A DNA stretch of 64,000 nucleotides from positions 1-64,000 of the forward strand of contig CAZYHZ010000016.1 in NCBI GenBank assembly GCA_964647625.1. The letters are read 5' to 3'. The number at the start of each line of letters is the position of its first letter. The first letter of the stretch is position 1. The position numbers and the translations under genes are program-made. Positions 9,475-16,462 of this stretch are shown piece after piece. This DNA comes from DASRJG01 sp964647625 (GTDB lineage: Bacteria > Acidobacteriota > Polarisedimenticolia > Polarisedimenticolales > DASRJG01). A model generated the notes under the pieces. That model ran no database searches, was not told the DNA's origin, and was given only the letters and a program-made list of their open reading frames with translations.

Positions 9475-10350
9475 CTAACGTCCGGACGGATCGGGGAGCA
9501 GGACCTTCAACCGCTCGCGCGCCTCGGGGGACACGGCCGAGGGCGGCGTGATGATCGCGTGACGGAGCGCCTCGCCGCACGAGCAGCCCGTGCGATCCGG
9601 GGGGAGCATCCGCGCGGCCTCGCGCAGGGTCGTCGCGGCGAGCATCGAGTTGGCCTGCAGGTTCTCGAGCACGCTCGCGACCGTGACGTCGGCCTCCTCC
9701 TCGTGCCAGCAGTCGTAGTCCGTGACGAGCGCCAGCGTCGCGTAGCAGAGCTCCGCCTCGCGGGCGAGCTTCGCCTCGGTGAGGTTCGTCATGCCGATGA
9801 CGTCGACGCCCCAGCTTCGGTAGAGGTGCGATTCGGCCCGCGTCGAAAACGCCGGCCCTTCCATGCAGAGGTAGGTGCCGCCGTCGTGGGAAACCGCGCC
9901 GGCCGCCACCGCGGCGTCCCGCAGGACGCCGCGCGTGACCGGGCACATCGGATCGGCGAACGCCACGTGCGCGGCGATGCCGTCCCCGAAGAACGTCGCG
10001 CGCCGGCCGCTGGTCCTGTCGATGAACTGATCCGGAATCACCACGTCGCGCGGCTTGATTCCGGCCTTCATCGAGCCGACCGCCGACGCCGACAGGATCC
10101 GCGTGACGCCGAGCGATTTCATCGCGTAGACGTTGGCCCGGTAGTTGATCTCCCCGGGGAGAAGGCGATGCTCTCGGCCGTGGCGCGCGAGGAACGCGAC
10201 CGTCCGGCCGCCCATGCGGCCGACGTGGATCGTGTCCGACGGGGATCCGAAGGGCGTCGTCACCGTCCGCTCGACGACGTCGGTCATCGCAGCGAGCGCG
10301 TACACCCCGCTGCCGCCGATCAGCCCGAGCTCCGCTTCGGCGGCCTTCAT
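9475..10350 (-). CDS. mtnP: 5'-methylthioadenosine phosphorylase family
   Basis: Phosphorolyses 5'-methylthioadenosine to adenine and methylthioribose-1-phosphate (methionine salvage); related family members prefer inosine or guanosine. The protein is 291 aa from the ATG at 10350, which overlaps the previous stop (ATGA). Motifs are LGLIGGSGVY at the phosphate loop, FLARHGREH, the ILSASAVGSM block, and the MEGPAFSTRAES and MTNLTEAKLA active-site segments. An Asp-rich LVTDYDCWH segment follows, with the glutamates EEEADVT. The Asp in VTDYD fits recognition of a 6-amino purine, hence MTA, but this is inferred. The long open frame upstream is a shadow of the preceding gene. Confidence 0.93.
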   Translation of the reverse strand: MKAAEAELGLIGGSGVYALAAMTDVVERTVTTPFGSPSDTIHVGRMGGRTVAFLARHGREHRLLPGEINYRANVYAMKSLGVTRILSASAVGSMKAGIKPRDVVIPDQFIDRTSGRRATFFGDGIAAHVAFADPMCPVTRGVLRDAAVAAGAVSHDGGTYLCMEGPAFSTRAESHLYRSWGVDVIGMTNLTEAKLAREAELCYATLALVTDYDCWHEEEADVTVASVLENLQANSMLAATTLREAARMLPPDRTGCSCGEALRHAIITPPSAVSPEARERLKVLLPDPSGR

Positions 10351-12272
10351 GGCGTGTCGGCGCCCGCCTCGAGGAGAGCCTTCAACTCCGCCGGCATCGC
10401 CGCGGCGGCGGTCACGCGCCGTGAGGCCTTGTGCCAGGCCAACGTCGCCGCGGGCGCATCGCCGTGCGCGGAGCGGATGACGACGTACCCGCGCCGGAGG
10501 TTCAGCGCCGCGCGCCGCAGCGCCACCGCCGTGGGATCCGTCGGATTGCCCTCGATGGTCACGACGAGAGGCTCCGTGACGATCTCGTCGATCGCGAGCG
10601 ACGGCTCGATGGCGCGGACGCCGTAGACCGCGAGCTCGCCGGCGTAATTGCCCATCACCTGCTCCGCGAGCGTGCGTCCGTCCGGCATCGCACCCTGGAC
10701 GGCGAGCCTCACGAACACGCGAGCCATGCGCGCGTTGTCGACCATGGGCCGCAGCGGCATGTCCAGAAGACCGAATTCGCGTCCGATCGCCATGTGATCG
10801 CGGAACGACGTCTCCGCGCCGACCTTCATGTTGTTGCGGACGAACTCCGCGACGTCCTTTGCCGCCGCGAGGTACCGCGCGTCGCCGGTCGATTCGTACC
10901 CGTCGAGCAGGCCGAACGCCACCTCCGATTGCGACACGAGGTAGCGGCCCGGATCGGCGTCGCTCTCGAGGACGTGCGCCGCGCCGCGTCCGGCCGACAC
11001 GGAGCGCAGGAGAACGAGATCGAGCGCCGTGCGGCCGGCCTTGTCGAGCGCGCGATCGTCGAGCAGCGCGCCGGCCCGGATCAAAGCCGCCCCGGCCTCC
11101 GCATTCGCGCCCGCCAGGAGGAGCTTGTCGACGGGGGGCGCCTTGGCGGGGGGATCGTCGGCGGTCCAGTACCCCCCGCCGTCGGGCGAGCTCGGATCGG
11201 CCATCTGGGCGAGGTAGAAGCCGCCGTCGGGACGGCCGAGGGTGGTGGTGATGAACTTCGCCGTCGCCACGAGCGCCGCGCGGAGCGTGGCGTCGTCCTC
11301 TTCGCGGAGAGCGAACACCATCTCGCGGATGAGATCGCTGTTTCCCGCGAGCATCTTCTCGTACTGGATCGAGCCCCAATCGGGCGCCGCCGCCAGGCGG
11401 TGGAAGCCGCCGCCGCGCTTGTCGTACAGCGGGCTCGCGCACAGCTTCGTCAGCGTGCCGCGCGCTGGGCTGACCAGCCCGAGGTGGGACTGATCCTCCC
11501 GGAGGTACGCCCACTCCATCAATCCGGCGAGGGGGTACTTCGGCGCCGCGCCGAACCCGCCGTTCTTGGCGTCGATGTTCCCCGTGAGCCACCGCACCAC
11601 CGGCTCGACGGTCTTGGCCTCGACGACGCCCGGCTTCGGATCTTCGAGGTCGACTCGTTTTTCGTAGAGCGCGGAGACCCCCGCCAGGACGGGCTGCCAC
11701 TTGTTGAAGTACTTCCGCCCTTCGGTGAGGTTGAACATCACGCCCGGAACGTCGGTGAACCCGAACGTGATCGGGAGAGCGACCCCCTTGTCGTTCGCCT
11801 GCGACAGCATCGGCGACCCGTCGGGGAGCAGGAGCGAGATGGCCGGCCAGTTGCCGGTGGCGTACCGCGCGTAGAGATCGGGCCGCCGGTCCGCGCTGAC
11901 CATGATGGACAGGAAGTCGTGGTTGAGCGCCCGCAGGACGGACGGGTCGGCGAGCGCGCCCTGGAGCATGATCTGCGCGGGCCGGCTCCACGGGACGGTC
12001 ACCAAGAGAAAGATCGGTTGGTTGAAGACCGTCGCGCGCTGGACCGTCAGCGGGCTCCACGGCAGCCAGTAGGCGCGCTCTTCCAGCTCTCTCGCCGGCC
12101 AATCCGAAAATGCCGCTTGCGCGGGCTGGTTGAGATCGACCCCCTTGAGGAAGAACGGGAGGGAGGACGGCGCGATCGGGTCGTCCTTGGCCGGAGCCGT
12201 CCGGGTGAGGCCGGCGACGACGGCTACGGCCGCGAGCACGCGCGGAAGCGGCCCGCGAGCGAATTCGAGCAT
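10347..12272 (-). CDS. YyaL/spermatogenesis-associated-20-like protein, cysteines lost
   Basis: A 641-aa protein in the DUF255/YyaL family: an N-terminal thioredoxin-like domain followed by an (alpha/alpha)6 barrel. An N-terminal hydrophobic stretch (VLAAVAVVAGL) suggests export to the periplasm. Family landmarks are NGGFGAAPKYP, GGGFHRLAAAPDWGSIQYEKML and the late YLAAAKDVAEF helices. Family members normally carry a CHWC-type motif in the thioredoxin part; here the matching site reads VPWSRPAQIML with no cysteine, so redox activity is unlikely. The start ATG at 12272 has GGAGAA upstream; the open frame reaches 13436 but that extension is antisense to the diguanylate cyclase. It is coupled to mtnP by ATGA. 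Biochemical role unknown. Confidence 0.8.
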   Translation of the reverse strand: MLEFARGPLPRVLAAVAVVAGLTRTAPAKDDPIAPSSLPFFLKGVDLNQPAQAAFSDWPARELEERAYWLPWSPLTVQRATVFNQPIFLLVTVPWSRPAQIMLQGALADPSVLRALNHDFLSIMVSADRRPDLYARYATGNWPAISLLLPDGSPMLSQANDKGVALPITFGFTDVPGVMFNLTEGRKYFNKWQPVLAGVSALYEKRVDLEDPKPGVVEAKTVEPVVRWLTGNIDAKNGGFGAAPKYPLAGLMEWAYLREDQSHLGLVSPARGTLTKLCASPLYDKRGGGFHRLAAAPDWGSIQYEKMLAGNSDLIREMVFALREEDDATLRAALVATAKFITTTLGRPDGGFYLAQMADPSSPDGGGYWTADDPPAKAPPVDKLLLAGANAEAGAALIRAGALLDDRALDKAGRTALDLVLLRSVSAGRGAAHVLESDADPGRYLVSQSEVAFGLLDGYESTGDARYLAAAKDVAEFVRNNMKVGAETSFRDHMAIGREFGLLDMPLRPMVDNARMARVFVRLAVQGAMPDGRTLAEQVMGNYAGELAVYGVRAIEPSLAIDEIVTEPLVVTIEGNPTDPTAVALRRAALNLRRGYVVIRSAHGDAPAATLAWHKASRRVTAAAAMPAELKALLEAGADTP

Positions 12273-12305
12273 GGGTTCTCCGGTCGGATGGTGCGCAAAG
12301 GCGCC

Positions 12306-12311
12306 ATTATA
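12306..12311 (-). promoter_or_regulatory. Consensus -10 box ahead of the YyaL-like gene
   Basis: A perfect leftward TATAAT stands 34 bases before the ATG in the divergent gap between 12272 and 12393. The expected -35 position shows only a weak match (GTGCAA), so promoter strength is uncertain. Confidence 0.5.
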
Positions 12312-12362
12312 GGCGACGGCCCGAGGCGTTGCACCGCGCGTGCCGGAACCTAGCTTTCCCTC

Positions 12363-12380
12363 CGCGGGGCACGCCCCGCG
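12363..12380 (+). promoter_or_regulatory. Hairpin abutting the ribosome-binding site of the diguanylate cyclase
   Basis: CGCGGGGC and GCCCCGCG form a perfect 8-bp stem with a two-base loop; in practice the last pair may open to give 7 bp and a four-base loop. The stem ends one base before AGGG, which serves the GTG start at 12393. A stem this stable next to the ribosome-binding site could lower or switch translation. No T-run follows, so it is not a terminator. Confidence 0.45.
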
Positions 12381-12392
12381 AGGGATGTCCGT

Positions 12393-13532
12393 GTGACCGA
12401 CGCTTCGCAGCCGTTCTTGATCGCCGCGGGTATCGCGTTCGTCCTTGCCGCGACGGCCGGCGGCTTCGCCGTGGCGGCCCTCGCGCGGGACCGGCGGCAC
12501 GCCCGCCGCAAGGCTCAGACGACCGGAATCGACCTGGCCGCGCGAGACGCGGAGCTCCAAACGCTCCATGCGATCGGCCGGGAGGTGCTGTCCACCGTCG
12601 ACCTCGATCGCATCTTCGCGATCATCGAGCGGGAGTGCCGCAAGGTGTTCGACGTGGAGTTCTTCTTCATCGGCGTCCACGACGCGTCCGGCGACGAGTT
12701 GAGCATTTCGTACCGATCGCTCCACGAGGACATGCGGCGGAAAACGCTCCGGCCGCTGGGAGACGACCTCGCGTCGTGGGTCGTCCGCGAGAAGCGCTCG
12801 CTGCGCGTGGACGACGCCGCTTCGAAGGTCGAGCCGCTCCCGTTCCGGCCGCACGTGGTCGACGAGCGCATCCGATCGGTCCTGGCGACGCCGTTGCTCG
12901 TCGGCGAGCGCGTCGTGGGGGCGCTGTCGGTGCAGAGCCGGCACGTCGCGGCGTACACCGAGCACCAGTTGTCGGTCCTCTCGACGGTCGCGCAGCTCGC
13001 GGCGGTCGCCGTCGAGAACGCGCGGCAGCACGCCCTCGCGACGACGGACTCGTTGACGCGCTTGTCGCTCCGCGAGGACTTCTTCCGCCGCGCGGAGGAG
13101 GAGCGCCATCGGGCCGTCCGGTACACGAGCTGCTTCACGATCCTCATGTGCGACCTCGATACCTTCAAGGACATCAACGACCGCCACGGGCATCTCGCCG
13201 GGGACCACTACCTTCGCGCGGCAGGCGCCGCGGTCCGCGACGCCCTTCGCGCCGCCGACATTGCTTGCCGCTATGGCGGCGACGAGTTCTGCGTGCTGCT
13301 TCCCGAAACGGATCTCTCGGGGGGCCGGCCGATCGCCGAGCGCCTGCGTCAGGCGCTCTCGCGCCTCGTCGTGGAATTCGAGGGCGTCCCGCTCCGGACG
13401 ACGCTGTCGATCGGGATCGCCGCCTATCCCGAACACGACGGCGGCGACATCAAGACGATCCTGCTGCGCGCGGACTCGGCGCTCTACAAAGCCAAGCGCG
13501 CCGGCCGCGATCGCGTCGTCCGGTACGAATAG
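12393..13532 (+). CDS. GAF-GGDEF diguanylate cyclase, membrane-anchored
   Basis: Makes the second messenger cyclic di-GMP from two GTP. The protein is 379 aa: one N-terminal transmembrane helix (about residues 7-31), a short linker, a GAF sensor domain (about 55-212) and a GGDEF domain (about 215-379). The active site RYGGDEF is intact at 293-299. The inhibitory I-site RAAD sits at 286-289, exactly five residues before GGDEF, so product feedback inhibition is expected. The start is GTG with AGGG upstream. No EAL or PilZ partner is nearby. The stop codon TAG lies within the first bases of the palindromic element that follows. Confidence 0.95.
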   Translation: MTDASQPFLIAAGIAFVLAATAGGFAVAALARDRRHARRKAQTTGIDLAARDAELQTLHAIGREVLSTVDLDRIFAIIERECRKVFDVEFFFIGVHDASGDELSISYRSLHEDMRRKTLRPLGDDLASWVVREKRSLRVDDAASKVEPLPFRPHVVDERIRSVLATPLLVGERVVGALSVQSRHVAAYTEHQLSVLSTVAQLAAVAVENARQHALATTDSLTRLSLREDFFRRAEEERHRAVRYTSCFTILMCDLDTFKDINDRHGHLAGDHYLRAAGAAVRDALRAADIACRYGGDEFCVLLPETDLSGGRPIAERLRQALSRLVVEFEGVPLRTTLSIGIAAYPEHDGGDIKTILLRADSALYKAKRAGRDRVVRYE

Positions 13533-13602
13533 GGGACTGTCCCTCTGACAAAAATTGGAAAGCTCTGGGCTCCCTATGGGTGGAAAAAGGGAGTGTCCCC
13601 TA
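13530..13602. repeat. REP-like palindromic element between convergent genes
   Basis: A 73-base intergenic unit bounded by TAGGGGACTGTCCCT at the left and AGGGAGTGTCCCCTA at the right. The two arms are inverted copies differing at two positions. Each arm is itself partly self-complementary (GGGAC/GTCCC). The interior is relatively AT-rich and contains CCCTATGGG. The termini supply the TAG stop codons of both flanking genes. The structure resembles REP/MITE-type elements; only one copy occurs in the window, so repetition in the genome is not shown. Confidence 0.6.
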
Positions 13603-14322
13603 CGTCATCTCGGACTGGACGGCGCGGCCGGTGCGCTCGAAGAATCGCTCGGAGAGCGAGGGAAGCTCGGGGGTGCCGCGGTCGAGCAGGATCCGCTCGA
13701 CGCGGCTCATCGGCACGAACACGACCGACGGCGTGATCCCCTGCTCGTGCCGCTCGACCTGCGCCGTCCACGCGTCGAACGACGCGAGATCGAGCCCTTC
13801 GACGGTGACACCGGACGCGTCCCGCTCGCGGAGCACGCCCCACAGCTTCTCGTGCGGGTCCTTCAAGTAGAGGAGCACCGCTTCCCCCGGCGCGATGCCG
13901 GGGCTCGGACGGGCGGCGCCGCTTTCGATCTCGACCAGCTCCACCAGGACTCCGCCCGCAGCACGCGGGTGAAGGAAGGCCACCTTCGTCCCGTGCGCGC
14001 CGGGCCGCGGGCGATCGTCGAGAAGCGGAACGCCAGAAGCCTTCAGGCCATCGAGCACGGGCTGAATTGCCGCGACGCCGAGCGTGATGTGGTGAATCCC
14101 CTCTCCCCGCTTGTCGATGAACTTGCCGATGGGCGACTCCGTCCGGCTCGCTTCGAGAAGCTCCACCCTCGACTCGCCCGCGGGGAGGAACGCGACGCGC
14201 ACGCCCTCCGTGTCGACGGTCTCCGTCCCCGCGACCGTCATCCCGAGGGCGTCCCTCCAGAATCGAAGGGCCTCGTCGAGGCTGCGGACGGCGATTCCGA
14301 CGTGATCGACCTTGAGGATCAT
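13600..14322 (-). CDS. mce: Methylmalonyl-CoA epimerase with extra C-terminal domain
   Basis: Epimerises (2R)- and (2S)-methylmalonyl-CoA. Residues 1-135 form a complete glyoxalase/VOC-fold epimerase. Likely metal ligands are His7 in VDHVGIAV, His77 or His78 in GIHHITL and Glu128 in VLVELVEIE. Ordinary epimerases stop here at about 135-150 aa. This one runs to 240 aa: residues 148-240 form a second, compact mixed alpha/beta block (AVLLYLKDPHEKLWGVL ... VVFVPMSRVERILLD) that I do not recognise; a small beta-barrel fold is possible but unproven. The gene overlaps meaB (ATGA), giving an acyl-CoA dehydrogenase-meaB-mce operon. The stop is provided by the palindromic element. Confidence 0.9.
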   Translation of the reverse strand: MILKVDHVGIAVRSLDEALRFWRDALGMTVAGTETVDTEGVRVAFLPAGESRVELLEASRTESPIGKFIDKRGEGIHHITLGVAAIQPVLDGLKASGVPLLDDRPRPGAHGTKVAFLHPRAAGGVLVELVEIESGAARPSPGIAPGEAVLLYLKDPHEKLWGVLRERDASGVTVEGLDLASFDAWTAQVERHEQGITPSVVFVPMSRVERILLDRGTPELPSLSERFFERTGRAVQSEMT

Positions 14323-15251
14323 GACGGGTTTCCCTCGCGGACGACCTCTTCGGCCGCCGTGTACGGATCGAGCCGGCGCTGCGCGATGTCCTCGACGATC
14401 TGCGCGAACCGTTCGCGCGGCACGCGCTGCCTCACTTCGCGCACCAAGCGGTCCGCGAGCACGCCGAGGAATCGCGTCTCCGCGCGCTCCCGCCGCCTCG
14501 CGTCGCGGAGGTCGGCCCCGGCCGCCTGAAGGTGCGACAGGAGGCCGTCGCGCAGCTCCGCCACGCCCTCGCCCGACAGCGCGATCGTCCGGTAGACGGG
14601 CGGGCGCACCGCGGCCTCCGGCGCCAACGACATCATCGACTGGAGATCGGCGGCGACCCTGTCGGTTCCGGGCCGGTCGGCCTTGTTGATGACGAACACG
14701 TCCGCGATCTCGAGAATGCCCGCCTTGATCGCCTGGATGTCGTCCCCCATTCCCGGAACGAGGACCACCACGACCACGTCGGCGGCACGCGCGATCTCGA
14801 TCTCATCCTGCCCGACCCCGACGGTCTCGACGATCACGGGGTCGTAGCCGGCCGCGTCGATGAGATCGACGGCGTCGGACGCGGCCCGCGAGAGTCCGCC
14901 CATGTGGCCGCGGCTCGCCATGGAGCGGATGAAGACGTCGGGATCCTCGGCATGGCCCTGCATGCGCACGCGATCGCCCAGGATCGCGCCGCCCGAGAAC
15001 GCCGACGACGGATCGACGGCGACGACCCCGACGCGGCGTCCCTGCTCGCGGAAGGACGCCACGAGCCGGTCGACCAAGCTCGATTTCCCGGCGCCCGGCG
15101 ATCCCGTGACGCCGATGACGGTGGCGCGGCCGGTGTGCGGGAAAACGCCGCGCAGCAGCGCGGCGCCGCCGGTCGGGTCGTCCTCGACGATGCGGATGGC
15201 GCGCGCGAGTGCCGCGACCTCGCCCGAGCGCACCCGCTCGATCAAGGTCAC
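14319..15251 (-). CDS. meaB: MeaB-type G3E GTPase, chaperone of methylmalonyl-CoA mutase
   Basis: SIMIBI-class GTPase that protects and gates cofactor loading of the B12-dependent methylmalonyl-CoA mutase. The protein is 310 aa from the GTG at 15251, which overlaps the dehydrogenase stop (GTGA). Walker A is GSPGAGKS at residues 50-57. Other landmarks are VAVDPSSAFSGGAILGDR, the SMASRGHMGGLS switch, VETVGVGQDE and the base-specificity motif NKAD. The C-terminal dimerisation arm (RERFAQIVEDIAQR) is present. The family was once annotated as ArgK/LAO transport ATPase. The mutase itself is not in the window; the adjacent epimerase supports the assignment. Confidence 0.94.
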   Translation of the reverse strand: MTLIERVRSGEVAALARAIRIVEDDPTGGAALLRGVFPHTGRATVIGVTGSPGAGKSSLVDRLVASFREQGRRVGVVAVDPSSAFSGGAILGDRVRMQGHAEDPDVFIRSMASRGHMGGLSRAASDAVDLIDAAGYDPVIVETVGVGQDEIEIARAADVVVVVLVPGMGDDIQAIKAGILEIADVFVINKADRPGTDRVAADLQSMMSLAPEAAVRPPVYRTIALSGEGVAELRDGLLSHLQAAGADLRDARRRERAETRFLGVLADRLVREVRQRVPRERFAQIVEDIAQRRLDPYTAAEEVVREGNPS

Positions 15252-16399
15252 GCCAAGGCCTTGAGGAGCTCGCGGGCGATGACGAGCCGCTGGATCTCGC
15301 TCGTGCCCTCGCCGATCGTGCACAGCTTCATGTCGCGGTAGTACTTCTCGGCCGGAAAGTCCTTGACGTAGCCGTAGCCGCCGAAGATCTGCAGGGCGCG
15401 ATCGGCGACGTAGACGCCGATCTCCGACGCGTACAGCTTCGCCATCGACGATTCGACGGTCGTCTTCATCCCCCGGTCCTTCATCCACGCCGCGCGGTAG
15501 ACGAGCAGCGACGCGGCATCGAGACGTGTCGCCATCTCGGCCAGCATGTGCTGCACGGCCTGGAACTCCGAGATCGGCTTGCCGAACTGCTGCCTCTGCT
15601 TCGAGTAAGCGAGCGCGGCCTCGTAGGCGCCGCGCGCCATCCCGAGTGCCAACGCCGCGATCGAGATGCGTCCGCCGTCCAGGATGCGCATGGCATCGAC
15701 GAACCCTTCGCCGCGGGCGCCGATCATCGCCTCGGCGGGCACGGCGCAATCCTCCATGATGACTTCCGCCGTGTCCGAGGCCCGAAGCCCCATCTTGTTT
15801 TCTTTCTTGCCGGCGCGGAAGCCGGGCGTCCCCTTCTCGATCGCGAACGCCGAGATCCCCTTCTTCTCGAGCGCGGGGTCGGTGACGGCGAACACGACCG
15901 TCAGATCGGCCACCGAACCGTGCGTCGTGAACGTCTTCGAGCCGTTGAGCACCCAGCCGCCGCCGGCTCTCGCAGCCGCCTTCGTCTTCGTGCCTCCGGC
16001 GTCGCTGCCGGCCGTCGGCTCGGTGAGGCTCCACGCGCCGATCCATTCTCCGGTCGCGAGCTTGGGGAGGTACTTTTTCCTCTGAGCGTCGTTCCCGCAA
16101 TCGTAGATGTGGTTCGTGCAGAGCGAATTGTGCGCCGCGACGGAGATTCCGATCGAGCCGTCGACCTTCGACAGCTCTTCGACGACGGTGACGTACTCGA
16201 CGTAGCCGAGCCCCGCCCCGCCGAGGTCCTCGGGAAACAGGACGCCGTAGTAGCCCTGCCCCGCGGCCTTCTTGACGAGATCGTGCGGGAACTCCTGCGA
16301 CTCGTCGTAGCGCATGACGTGGGGGCCGATCTCGGACCGCGCGAAATCGCGGACGGAGCGGCGCAGCAATTCCTGGTCTTCTGTGAACGCAAAATCCAC
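15248..16399 (-). CDS. Acyl-CoA dehydrogenase, short-chain type
   Basis: FAD flavoprotein that oxidises an acyl-CoA to the 2-enoyl-CoA. The protein is 383 aa from the GTG at 16399, chosen because GCGAGGTG lies just upstream; a TTG six codons earlier would remove that site. Landmarks are WSLTEPTAGSD (FAD/substrate binding), GSKTFTTHG, the QRQQFGKPISEFQAVQ helix, FGGYGYVKDFPAEKYYRD and the catalytic glutamate in IGEGTSEIQR. Operon partners meaB and mce suggest a branched-chain or propionate-linked acyl-CoA pathway, but chain-length specificity is not readable. An upstream TATAAT suits a short leader. Confidence 0.94.
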   Translation of the reverse strand: MDFAFTEDQELLRRSVRDFARSEIGPHVMRYDESQEFPHDLVKKAAGQGYYGVLFPEDLGGAGLGYVEYVTVVEELSKVDGSIGISVAAHNSLCTNHIYDCGNDAQRKKYLPKLATGEWIGAWSLTEPTAGSDAGGTKTKAAARAGGGWVLNGSKTFTTHGSVADLTVVFAVTDPALEKKGISAFAIEKGTPGFRAGKKENKMGLRASDTAEVIMEDCAVPAEAMIGARGEGFVDAMRILDGGRISIAALALGMARGAYEAALAYSKQRQQFGKPISEFQAVQHMLAEMATRLDAASLLVYRAAWMKDRGMKTTVESSMAKLYASEIGVYVADRALQIFGGYGYVKDFPAEKYYRDMKLCTIGEGTSEIQRLVIARELLKALA

Positions 16400-16428
16400 G
16401 GGGGCACCTCGCTTCAATCCGGCGGGGG

Positions 16429-16434
16429 ATTATA
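16429..16434 (-). promoter_or_regulatory. Consensus -10 box of the dehydrogenase-meaB-mce operon
   Basis: Leftward TATAAT stands 30 bases before the GTG start, in the 63-base gap after the kelch protein stop. No good -35 hexamer is at 16-18 bases, so an activator or extended contacts may be needed. Confidence 0.5.
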
Positions 16435-16462
16435 GCGAGGGGGCCCCGATCGTTCCGCCGCC

